Shown here: positions 52,256 to 64,000 of the stretch, one piece after another
Position numbering within the stretch: the first letter of the stretch is position 1
Layout of the letters: every line of letters begins with the position of its first letter
Assembly (NCBI GenBank): GCA_963693365.1
Contig: CAVNZM010000002.1
Span: forward strand, 17,422,001-17,486,000
Source of the DNA: Amoebidium appalachense
Taxonomy: Eukaryota > Ichthyosporea
Length of the DNA stretch: 64,000 nucleotides
Reading direction: 5' to 3'
Translations under genes and position numbers: made by a program
The notes under the pieces: generated by a model
Databases searched by the model: none
What the model was told of the DNA's origin: nothing
The model's input: the letters and a program-made list of their open reading frames with translations, nothing else

Positions 52256-52412
52256 TGAGTCCAGGGGGCCCACCGTAGGATCAGGGGGCCCACCGTAGGA
52301 TCAGTTTGCATGAACAAACAGACTAGAGAATGACCAGGAGGCACGAAGAAAGCAACCAAAACCAAAACAAAAAAAAAAGGGGAGGGAAAAAAACAATGTA
52401 ATTAATAATTAT
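51046..52412. other. G-run, poly-A and GA low-complexity region
   Basis: Contains a dense series of G runs (51247-51391, 51599-51626, 51800-51871, 52215-52253), A runs (51333-51355, 51420-51466) and GA tracts. A ~21-bp unit containing AGGGGGCCCACCGTAGGATC is duplicated at 52262-52303. No gene is supported. Confidence 0.6.
51940..52155 (+). other. Small cysteine-containing open frame, doubtful
   Basis: A 71-codon frame of normal complexity with a cluster CFSKSCSACGECSKCGAF. It is opposite to the flanking genes and between the dispersed repeat and the end of the HAD gene. It has no recognisable family or promoter. More likely chance than a gene, but it is one of the few non-repetitive stretches here. 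Confidence 0.15.
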
Positions 52413-53100
52413 TTAATAGTTGCTTAAAAAAAAACACCACGTGCCCACCCAGTGCAAGCAGTGACCGCACCCACCCGTCAGCACGGCTGCGGTCCAGCAG
52501 CCTGCATTTTTTCCCTCCTCCACATCCACCGTGGTGTCCCCCACCTGCCTTAATGTCAGTAAACTGGGCACTGGCCTGCACGTGCAACCAAACATAGCAG
52601 ACACCCATAACTAATAGCAATCCAGCTCGAGTTCACCACTCCATCCCTCACTTCTCCCCCCCCCCCCCCCCCCCCCTCCTCCCCTCCCTTTTCCTCCAAC
52701 CCCAGGCCAATATGCCAAGCCATTTCCCACCCACTAACACAGAACCACAACAACAACAAAAACAACAACGACAGCGACCCCGCAAAAGAAGAAGAAGAAG
52801 AAGAAGAAGAAGAAGAAGGGAACGAAGTGAGAAAAAAAAAGTTTTAAAAAAAAAAAAAATAACACAGAAAAGGCAATGGCACTGTTGGTAGCATGAGAGT
52901 TGACACGACAAGCATTGGTTGCAGAACTCCGGGACCACCTTTAGTCTTATGGTAGCAACAAGGGGATGAAACTTTAATGCGAGAAGGAGAAGGAAGAGGG
53001 AGAGGGGGGGGGGGGGGGGGGGGGGGGTTACTTTGAGCACGTGCTTTGGGTTGTCGATTCCACAATGCTTCATAGCTGACCGGATAAGGGCAGGGTCTGG

Positions 53101-53196
<96 letters not shown>

Positions 53197-54468
53197 GTTT
53201 GTATGTGCCCACCAGCGTGTGCGCATCTTCCTTCAATTCTTCCTTCAATACATCCCTCCTTCATTCTACCTGCACCGCCCAACACCCGAGCTCCCATCTG
53301 CCACTGTCCCCAACATGACACTAGGGGGCCAGCGGGCCAGGAAGGGTGTGGCATGTGCATATTTTTTTCTTTTCTTTCTTTCTTTCTCTTTTTTTGGGTG
53401 GGGGAAGGGGGGGGGGGGGGGGGGGGGAGACACCGAACAGACCACAAAATCACAGGTGGGAGGGAGGGTGGCAGGGAGGGGCGGGGGGGGGGGGGGGGGG
53501 GGGGGGGGAGGGGGGGGGGGCTAATGGTTTTGTACCTGCCGGCACCCTCCTTCTCAGCCGAGCTGTAGTAGTCCAGCAGGTCAGCCCAGCCCATGCGCTG
53601 TACTAGTGTCTCCACAACCCCATGCGGGAACCCACTGCCTGCACACTATGGGTCAGAGTCTGTGTGCATGGGTTAGCTCGTTGATATGGCAGTGCACACC
53701 TGTAGTATTTCTTTCCTTGCACCTCCCCCCCCCCCCCCCCCCCCCCCCCCCCTTCTTCTTCTTCTTCTTCTTTTTTTTTTTGGCGTGCTTTTCTGATTCG
53801 CGCCCCTTCAATCACCCAGCGAGCTTCAGTAGAGAACACTTCATCCTCCCTCGGTCAACCCCCTCCCCCTCCCCCCCCCCCCCCCCCCCCCCCCCCCCCA
53901 GCCCCAACCCCTTATCCCCCACCAGAACAATGGCCGACAACTAAAAGCATATCATTCCCCCCAGCTTGAGCACTTTCACTGCTGTTACACCCCAAATAAA
54001 CACACAAACCCTATATATGGCTACGAATCAAACCTCCATATATGGCTAAGAATTACACCTCATATCTGGCTAAGAATTAAAGCCCATACCATCACCATTG
54101 TTACCCCATATACGGCTTAGAATCAACATCCCATATATGGCTAAGAATGAAGAATACGCACCGGCAGCAATCTTGACCCCCCCTTCCTTCAGGGCCTTAA
54201 TTGTGGCCGTGGCCCCAGCAATCTCCTTATCGATCAGCATCAGTGATCTGTCCAGCTCCACCTTGAACTGCTCGTATATGCGGTCCACATCCTCGGCAGA
54301 GGCTTGTCCCTCCTTAACCTCACGAAGAATTCCTTCGACTGCTGCACGTTTTTCAAAGCCTGTAGAGAGGAATGGGTGAGAGTGCTGTTATTAATGTTGC
54401 ACATCTAGGGAACGGGTGGGGGTGGGGTGGAGGTGGGTGGGTGGGTGTGTGTGTGGGGGGGGGGGGGT

Positions 54469-54504
<36 letters not shown>

Positions 54505-55728
54505 GAGGGGGGGGGAGGGGGAGGGGTATGGAGCAGATTGTTAGCAAAGTAAAAGCCGAGACGAGCAAGAAAAATATAGTGACGACAAAACGTGAACACG
54601 AAAAAACCTCGAATTGTGGAGGGGGTCGTGCGAGAGTAGGCGGGTGAAGGGGGATGTGTGCAAAAGGTGCAAAGAAGGGAGAAGGTTTGAAGCAGCTCTT
54701 CGGGAATGAGTGGGGATGAGATGAAGCAACAAGATGGATTCATCCGAGTGCAGAGTGGTAACACATCAGTTGGTTGCTATATATTGTTAGCACATATTGG
54801 TATGTTCAACAGTGGGCACTCCTTGGCTTTGGCAGCCTTTGACCGGGTCTGCCGCGATATATATATGTAAAGCCCTTTCCTTTTTAGACAATTGTTGCAG
54901 TGTTTGGTTAAATATGTGTTGATTGACTGCTCTGACTGCAACCCAACAATACCGACACAATGTTCTCCATGACCCCACCTACAAATGCCTCTCATATAGC
55001 TCTGAGTACTCATGCTACTCATACAAAGCATTTTACTTTTTACCTCCTTACCTTCAAAACATCACATACCTCGAAACTTGTTGACATCCTCGAGGGTGAT
55101 ATCAATCCCAGACCCGCTGAAGGCCGCCTTCATAGCAACCGTCACCAGCGGCAACCCCCCGATAGTGTCATAGACTGAAGTGAACGAGGTGTGAGCACCA
55201 AACTACCCCAAATGGACTCAAGCTACACACACAGAAACGAGGTAGTGCGCCCCTCGCTCCCCCAACCCCCCCCCCCCCCCCACACACACACACACACACC
55301 TCCCCCCCCCCCCCCCCCCTTCACCCCCTCCTCATCACTGCCCCACTGACATACACAAGTACACGCACATCTCTAACCCCCCCCCCCTCCGTTCTTAACC
55401 TCTCCCCCCCCCCCCCCCCCCCCCCCCCCCCCGCCCGCGTTCTCTCAGTGTGTGAACTTCACCTTTTTTGCTTTTGCACATGGTCTCCGTCCACTAATCC
55501 CCCTCTCCCCGCCCGTTTCCCCGCCCCCTCTTCTTAACTACATTATCACCACCCCCAAAATCTTTCCAAGCTTCTCCCTCCCTTCTAATTATTCATGTGC
55601 GTGTGATGCATCAACGATTGTGGGTAGGCTGCCCGGGCACCGAAGCAAACAGCTTTTCTAGTGTTCCTCTGCTTCTGAGCAGATAAAAGAGAGGGACAGA
55701 GACTCTTACAAATATTTGCTCTCCCCCC

Positions 55729-55781
<53 letters not shown>

Positions 55782-56447
55782 GAGAGAAGAAGAGAAAGAA
55801 AAGAAAAGAAAAGAACAGAAAGGGTAAAAAAGGAATAGAGGAAGAAAAGAAGAGAAGGATAAAATAGCGGAAAACCAATATATCCTCATCCTCACACATC
55901 TTAATAATTACATGTTCCTCGCTCCCTCCTTTCCCGTCAAAGTCCTTTCTCCCGTCCTGACCCGGCCGGTCTCCGTACAGAACACCGTGTCCCTCAATCC
56001 GGCTCAAAATACACCCTCCAGGCCAGCCCATTTCACACATCCCAGCTTCATCCGAACCATACCATCCAGTGAACACCGCACTACTTTCGAAACCAAAGAT
56101 GGGCAAGGTTTTTGTTAGCTCACCCTGACTATTTTATGCAAGGCCATTCTGTCCTCTTCCGCAGCCGTTATTACTAGAGTTTGCCTCAGTAATCTTGCTT
56201 GCTTTGGCCCAGCATCTTGAAGTCCTCATGAGCATGATGTGGACCAAGTTCAGCACTTTTGTATTGCGACGCAAAAGGAAAACAGGAGGTATGGTATTTT
56301 TGTTGTAAGCAAGGGTGGTGTTCGGGGGGGGGGGGGGGGGGGGGGGAGAGGGGGGGGGGGGGGGGGGGGGGGGGGACGGGGACCTGTTGTGCCGGCCAGG
56401 TCGAAAACCACCAGCTTGATGCAGTTCATAGCCAACCCCGACGCCAT
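52413..56447 (-). CDS. HAD-superfamily hydrolase, phosphonatase-like, 6 exons
   Basis: Exons: 56384-56447, 55070-55174, 54162-54359, 53536-53638, 53032-53101, 52413-52544, giving 223 aa. Motif I is VVFDLAGTT (nucleophile Asp16, with Ala at +2 as in phosphonoacetaldehyde hydrolase). Cap residues include RGFEKRAAVEGIL, whose Lys60 may align with the phosphonatase Schiff-base lysine. Then come SGFPH (motif II region), GAGRPDPALI and motif IV VGDTTVDVEEGKNAGCW. These match phosphonatase-like HAD proteins, which cleave C-P or phosphate-ester bonds. Two oddities stand out. The frame-preserving acceptor of exon 5 lacks AG (see findings). After AVLTGG the protein ends in GCGHCLHWVGTWCFFLSNY, unlike the family, which continues about 40 residues; the 3' end may be lost or an exon missed. 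It may be a decaying gene. A CRE-like palindrome lies 170 bp upstream. Confidence 0.85.
54000..54150. repeat. ~32-bp imperfect minisatellite in HAD intron 3
   Basis: Five degenerate units containing CATATATGGCTAAGAAT, ending next to the exon 3 donor. Confidence 0.7.
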
Positions 56448-56615
56448 TTTCGAGCCTGATGTATTGCTGCGTGTGCCCTGATCCTCGGAACTGTTATGAG
56501 TAGTGTAACGTTAACGGTGGTCTGTGTGAGTAGCTGAGACTGAGTCAGAACAAGCAGACCAGAGTCAGAACACCGTCTCACTGAGCCGGCCTCGCGACGC
56601 CTTATCATCAACACA

Positions 56616-56623
56616 TGACGTCA
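56616..56623. promoter_or_regulatory. Palindromic TGACGTCA upstream of the HAD gene
   Basis: About 170 bp upstream of the ATG at 56447. Same octamer as upstream of RRP5. Confidence 0.3.
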
Positions 56624-57170
56624 GGCCAGGGCTCGCCACATAACCATATTTGGGAAAAAATGGTTTCAATTGGTTAAGATCGCACCACTCCCGCCGTTTT
56701 GGCGCGAAAATTCCCCTCGCCGACCTCCCGACCCCCGAGTCCGGTCCCCTCCTCCCTCCCTCCCTCCCCCCCCCCCCCCCCCCCCCCCCCGCCCCGCCCC
56801 AAATCCCCGCCCTCCCCTTCCCGCCATCCCTTCACCCCCTGCCCACGCCCGCGGCTGGGATCCCCTTCACACAATTTCACAACGACCACCACCGTGGCAT
56901 CATCACAACTCTACCGTTTCTTTGTGCCTCTTTCTCTAACCCCCCCCCCCCCCCCCCCCCCCCCTCCCCACCCCACATGCTCTGAGTAATGCAGCTCCAT
57001 ATTGCCCGTTATGTTCGATATGTAGCATCTCCTTTTACAACTTCAGCTGTCACCCCCGGGCGCCCCTTCCCACTTCCATCCTCATTTCAAGAGCCGCCCT
57101 CCCCCACCCACTCCTTCCCTTCCCCATAAGGCTTCTTAGTTTGGAGTTCTCTCTATTCTCTCTCTCTCTT

Positions 57171-57228
<58 letters not shown>

Positions 57229-57247
57229 CCTCCCTCCCTCCCTCCCT

Positions 57248-57298
<51 letters not shown>

Positions 57299-57327
57299 CC
57301 CCCCCCCCCCCCTCCCTCCCTCCCTCC

Positions 57328-57377
<50 letters not shown>

Positions 57378-58399
57378 CCCCCCCCCTCCCTCCCTCCCCT
57401 CTCTCTATCTCCCCTCTTCTCTCTCTCTCTCTCTCTCTCCCTCTCCCTCTCCCTCTCCCTCTCTTTCTCTCTCTGTCTCTCTGACTCCCCCCCTCCCCCC
57501 CCGAGGCTCTCTCTCTCTCTTCCCCCCCCCCCCTCCCCCCTTCCCTTTGCTCATTTGCTGTCTCGCTAGCTGCCTCTTGCTTCCTTAACTCCAGATGCAC
57601 TCCTGCTTTTACCTTATGTGCCGTTTCTCCTGTAACACCTCTCCTGTTGCTCCGAACCCCTATGCTGTTTCTCTATCTCTTTCCTTTCCCCTTTTTCTTC
57701 TTGCATAATAATCTCCGTGACACTGTCACATCAGCCCCAAACACACACGGACATGTGTACATACAAACACAAGCACTTGGGCCCAGCCACACACACACGT
57801 ACATGCCCACACCGATCAACCACACCACTACCTATCCTCGGGAGTATGAGGTACTACCACACACCACAACACACCCAAAACCCCATCACACATAACACAA
57901 ACCCCGATTAGCATAATTGGCTCCTGGGGGCAGGTAATCACCCAAAAAATGGGGGCAGTCGTCCTATGTTCCGTCCCCGCTTCTTTTCTTCTGCTTTCGG
58001 TCACTGCATAGAACTACTTGCATGCACCACTACGCCACTTCGGCAATACAGAAAGAACACCTGCACAGCAGTCGCGCACGCACACACACACAAATGCCTC
58101 TCATGCGCACCTAAACTCACTCACATGTACCAAACCAGACACACAATATCACACCGGTTGCACGGACTAATATCCTGGCACACTCACCTGGCACTTATGT
58201 AGAAACGCGCCCATGTCCCGTGTGTCACACTCACACAGCTCGCACTAAGATTACAAAGATAGCAAAATGCACGCTTCTCCTCCTCCCCGTATCCTCAACC
58301 CCGCCTTTTTCAGAGCTCGAGTCTCATTCCTCACTTTCCCCTCTCTCCGCCCCATCCCCGTCGATGAATTTAAGTTGGCCCGCACACTATATAAACGAG

Positions 58400-58458
<59 letters not shown>

Positions 58459-58473
58459 ACACGCACACACACA

Positions 58474-58520
<47 letters not shown>

Positions 58521-58523
58521 CGT

Positions 58524-58568
<45 letters not shown>

Positions 58569-58587
58569 CCCACACACCCACACACGT

Positions 58588-58621
<34 letters not shown>

Positions 58622-59196
58622 ACACACACACACAAACACACACACACACACACACATGCACACGCACAAGTGTCCACTCACACACGCACACACATGTGCA
58701 CACACAAACCACACGCGCACACACATCAACACACACGCCACACACGTGCACACGCGCGCGCGCACACACACATACACATGTCCACACACATGTACACGCG
58801 TAACGGGGGGGGGGGGGGGGGGGGGGGGGGGGGAGGGGGGGGGAGAATTCGAAGGGGGGAGGCCCCTCCCCTCGGAGTCCTCCCTTACCCCCTTTTCCCT
58901 CCCCAACCGGCACCCCTGCCCGTGGAGCCATTTTTTGGGCTATCGAATGTGGAAAGCTTTTTTTATTTATTTTACTTCAGTGAGTCAATTTTTTTTTTTT
59001 TTTTTTTTTTTTGGGGGGGGGGGTGGGGGGGTGGGGGGGGGGGGGCGACCCACCGCCCCACCGGCCCAGGTGGATCCCCCCCCCCCCCCCCCCCCCCCCC
59101 TTCCCCCCTTAAAACACACTGCCACAGGAACCACCCACCTCTGTGGCTACCTGGGGAAGGGGCGGGGGCGGGAGGCGGGGAGGGACGGGAGGGGGA

Positions 59197-59238
<42 letters not shown>

Positions 59239-60648
59239 ACCAGCCCTCTGGGGAGAAGGAGGGGGGGGAGGAAGGGGAGGTGTACCACCAGAGGGGACGT
59301 CAATATTTACTACTCATCCCCCCCGGACCCCCCTTTCCCCCTCTCCTCCCCCTCCTCCCCCCTTCCCTCACTTTTTCAAATTCAACATTCCCTTGAATGA
59401 CACGGACCGCCTGATCATGACACGGCGTCGCAGACCCCACACATGTGTGTATACACGTGTGCACACACGGACACATGTAATTGCGCACGTTCTTGCATTC
59501 CTCCACCCAAAACTCTCCTCTCACATTACACACATGATACTATGTTGGTGTATATGCGGCACTCACACAGGTGGACACGTACGCGCAAACACGCACATGC
59601 GCCGTAGTACACGTGCACACTCAAGCGCGCGCGGCTTTGTTTACCACTACGGTATGCATGCAAAGAGATGCGTGCTGTTGATTGGTGTAATAAAGTTGCT
59701 GAAAAGAACCTCCTAGATATTTCGCTAATAAATGATCACAAATTTCAAATAAACACAAATTTTCAATGATTTGCCACAACTTCGAGCCTGTATCATGAGG
59801 TCACTCTACTAAAAAATTTCTTTACCAGAAAACGTTAGAATTTTACAGGACCATAATCCTGCTTCAGTAAAAAGTGCGTAATATATTTTTATGCTAATGA
59901 CATTATTGACTTGTCGCTAATTTTCACATGGCTTCTATTTTGCTGAGCATATCAATATAGTCATTATAAACAGAAATAATTTTCACACTCTTCAATGGGT
60001 CAAACTATCTCCTGGGGCTTTTCATCCTTTCATCTAGGTAAATCTCCATGGCCAATCATAAGTCGGTGTATAAAATGGGCAAAAATAGCTATGTACTATG
60101 CAACGTGCAGCGTGCTAGGCTCAGAATGGATTTGCTAATGCACTCTATAAAGACCGCTCAAAAACACAATATTGAAATCATATTAATTTGTTTTCTGGCG
60201 CATATATTACCTGCGGTAAATGGGATCAATAAGCGACAATCCGTGAATAAAAATGTTAGGCTGCTAGCGCTAGCGCCCCCCACAAGCCTACTGTAGGTGT
60301 TCTTTTCGCCTCGCTCTTCCTATAGCACCAATCAGAGAAATTAGGTAGCCAATGAAAGTTTTTGGGCTCCGAAACTTTCTTGAAGTTGTCCCAACGGCAG
60401 CGCCAAACCGGTTCAGTTTAGCAGTCGGCGACGTTCTGGGTGGATTGTTTATTGTTACGATCAACGTAGGGACACACGGATAACGGGGCATTCTAGTGTT
60501 CTTCTTTAAGTGCTATAGTCCGTGAAAGCAGACATTAGATAACGTAACCCGTTCTCGTTAAGTTTACTGGAGAGTTTTTTCCAACTTCATAGTGATTGTT
60601 CCTTTATGATTTGTAAAGATAGAACCGTTTGAAAAACAGACAACGAAA
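56624..60648. other. Intergenic, simple repeats, no supported gene
   Basis: C runs (56767-56790, 56941-56964), a CT-rich block (57150-57545), a CA block (58401-58800) and G runs (58806-58833, 59201-59237) dominate. Some minus-strand stretches have donor-like contexts (near 58890 and 59290) but no protein family could be recognised. An AATAAA at about 59689 on the plus strand is an isolated possible polyadenylation signal. From 59700 to 60300 the sequence is AT-rich and unique, with nothing I can name. Confidence 0.5.
60326..60356 (+). promoter_or_regulatory. Paired CCAAT boxes upstream of the six-cysteine repeat gene
   Basis: ACCAATCAGAG and AGCCAATGAAAG about 20 bp apart and about 300 bp before the ATG at 60649. 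Suggestive of a polymerase II promoter. Confidence 0.35.
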
Positions 60649-61263
60649 ATGAGGTCTGTTCTATCTCTCACTGCGTTTGCTTTGGGCACGGCGTCATATG
60701 CTGCTGGTGCCAGTAGCCTGCGGGTGGTCAACCTAGAGTTAGTACCCTGCAACTCGGCCATCAAGTGCCCCGAGCTGGGCTATGCTTACAACCTCGACAT
60801 GAACATGCTGCCGCCCATGTGCCTCCAGCCCGTGCTGCAGGGCTGGGGCCCAAGCAACATGTGCACGGTGCAGTACTGCTGCATGACGGGCGACCAGAAA
60901 GATCTTGTGCCCTGCAACGACACACCAAAAACAAACGTCACGTGCTCGGACAGAGGGTTCAACTTTGACCCGATAGTTCCCCACTCCATCCTCCTTTGTA
61001 ACGCCACGGCCAATCCCGACAATCCCTACACCAGACGGCCCTGCAACAAGGACTTCTGCTGCGCCAAGCCGCCGCCATACATGGGGCTGAGGCGCTGCAA
61101 CAAGGCCGTGGATTGCAAGAAGTACAAGATGGACAAGAGCAGCTGGCCCATCAAGCCCATCCGGTGCAAGCCCCAGGGCTGGAGTGATATGCCCTGCACA
61201 GAGGACTACTGCTGCGCCCTGCAGCGGCCACACCCGACCCCTGTCTTTGGTTTGTTGCCGTGA
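60649..61263 (+). CDS. Secreted protein with three six-cysteine repeats, family not recognised
   Basis: A 204-aa intronless frame. The first ~19 residues (MRSVLSLTAFALGTASYAA) are a typical signal peptide. The mature part is three units, each with six cysteines. A unit opens [LVR]-x-C-N, has two or three spaced cysteines and closes with C-x(3)-[FY]-CC: MCTVQYCC, PCNKDFCC and PCTEDYCC. All 18 cysteines fall in this pattern, which implies three disulfide-stabilised domains. Several Asn-X-Thr sites fit secretion. The codons are GC-rich and the frame is free of simple repeat, unlike its surroundings. The start is the first ATG after in-frame upstream stops and has A at -3. I do not recognise the family. 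A wall, matrix or defence role would be guesswork. Confidence 0.85.
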   Translation: MRSVLSLTAFALGTASYAAGASSLRVVNLELVPCNSAIKCPELGYAYNLDMNMLPPMCLQPVLQGWGPSNMCTVQYCCMTGDQKDLVPCNDTPKTNVTCSDRGFNFDPIVPHSILLCNATANPDNPYTRRPCNKDFCCAKPPPYMGLRRCNKAVDCKKYKMDKSSWPIKPIRCKPQGWSDMPCTEDYCCALQRPHPTPVFGLLP

Positions 61264-62939
<1,676 letters not shown>

Positions 62940-62940
62940 T

Positions 62941-62971
<31 letters not shown>

Positions 62972-62975
62972 CACA

Positions 62976-63067
<92 letters not shown>

Positions 63068-63104
63068 CGAATGCACGCACGCACGCACGCACGCACGCAC
63101 ACGT
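62940..63104. repeat. (ACGC)n tetranucleotide array followed by (CA)n
   Basis: About 40 units with single interruptions (ACAC, AATG), grading into a CA tract at 63108-63166. Confidence 0.92.
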
Positions 63105-63105
63105 G

Positions 63106-63168
<63 letters not shown>

Positions 63169-63511
63169 CATATACACTCACACACACACACGTGCACGCG
63201 AAATCTAACCACCCGACGTTGACATCCTAGCAATACATACAGCCTGAACTAGATAGATGTGTGCTCACTACTTATGGATACTTTGTATATTGAATAAGCC
63301 TTTTGAATAGTAATGCACGTCATTTATATGTAGCTAGCTCAGACTCGGGGAGGCCTCCCCCCCCCCCCCCCCACCCACCCTAAAAAAAAAAAGAAGAAAA
63401 GAAAAGAAAAGAAAAAACACACTCACACACGCACACCGTGATACGCCCCCTACCTTCCCCCTCCACCTCCTCCACAACCATCACCACCACCACCACAACG
63501 AACACCACCAC

Positions 63512-63512
63512 C

Positions 63513-63571
<59 letters not shown>
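63512..63571. repeat. (CAA)n trinucleotide array
   Basis: About 20 units. The flanks are CACCAC-rich. Confidence 0.9.
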
Positions 63572-63599
63572 CTTACAACACACTCTCCCCACCCTTCAA

Positions 63600-64000
63600 T
63601 CCGAGCACTCGAGTCGAGGCCGGGCAGCCCTGCGGGCAGCTCACCGAGTGATGACGAATGAGCCAATCATTTGCCCACACGTTCTACCATGCCCATAAAC
63701 CAATCAAAATGCGATTATGTCATGTGCACTTTATCGGCAGGCTGCATCTCAGCTATTGGTTGTCCGACGCGTGCTTACCTTATTAGGTCATGTGCAATTA
63801 TATCTGACCAATCATATCTGCCTCCGTTGCATTCCATACCTTGGCTTGGTGATTTACCGTTTGCACGGTGAGCACCATGCAAATTCCGTTCGTACAAAAC
63901 AGGAACACTCGGGAGTCGGGACAGGAGCGACACATACAGACGTCGACGTTCGCATCTTACCATCTTGAGCATGAAAAAGTATTACAATATATTCACATAT
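63600..64000. promoter_or_regulatory. CCAAT-box cluster at right edge, possible promoter
   Basis: CCAATCA at about 63664, 63700 and 63816, plus an inverted ATTGG near 63754. On the minus strand, short frames with splice-donor-like GTAAGA (near 63957) and GTAAGC (near 63775) suggest a gene entering from the right, but no exon can be confirmed. Confidence 0.3.

Noticed and set aside
59280-59310. NAD(P)HX epimerase-like fragment (NIDVPSG) on the minus strand
   Set aside because: Only seven residues match and neighbouring stretches do not continue the family; likely chance.

Overview
This window is nuclear DNA from an intron-rich eukaryote. The spliceosomal introns are GT-AG, the proteins have eukaryotic family architectures, and the secreted proteins carry classical signal peptides. 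There are no operons, and I found no RNA genes or CRISPR arrays. A unicellular lineage is plausible, but the sequence does not let me name one. About half of the window is low-complexity DNA: long G or C runs (the longest I found is 68 nt), (GT/CA)n, (GA/CT)n, tetranucleotide arrays and longer minisatellites. Most of the long open frames here, such as poly-His/Thr, poly-Cys/Val, poly-Gly and poly-Pro, are translations of these repeats and are not genes.

Layout. Positions 1-703 (minus) hold the start of a secreted protein made of tandem saposin A-type (SapA) cysteine modules; its 3' end lies outside the window. Positions 3646-4235 (minus) hold a partial, frameshifted relative that shares a nearly identical 189-bp block with it. 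Positions 6076-39210 (minus) are one very large gene, RRP5 (PDCD11), a ribosome-biogenesis factor. I traced 49 exons whose lengths add to 5,835 nt (1,944 codons plus stop) with every junction in frame. Positions 40733-44245 are an AT-rich, gene-free block of nested tandem duplications. Positions 45789-49751 (minus) are an 8-exon DJ-1/PfpI-family gene of the isocyanide-hydratase type (260 aa). Positions 52413-56447 (minus) are a 6-exon HAD-superfamily phosphonatase-like hydrolase with an odd C-terminus and one broken-looking splice acceptor. Positions 60649-61263 (plus) are an intronless gene for a secreted protein of three six-cysteine repeats that I do not recognise. The rest is intergenic and mostly simple repeat.

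A dispersed repeat family of about 0.7-1.3 kb occurs four times, always in plus orientation: three times inside RRP5 introns (antisense to the gene) and once 41 bp upstream of the DJ-1-like start codon. Its copies begin right after a G run, and its internal duplications are joined at G runs.

The most unusual feature is where the simple repeats sit. On the transcribed strand, C runs lie just inside many 5' splice sites, and (CA)n tracts end in the AG of many 3' splice sites, in all three multi-exon genes. Splice donors favour GTGCGT and GTAYGT over GTAAGT. The genes do not form an obvious pathway: RRP5 is nucleolar housekeeping, the DJ-1-like and HAD proteins look like metabolic or detoxification enzymes, and the cysteine-rich proteins at the two ends are secreted.
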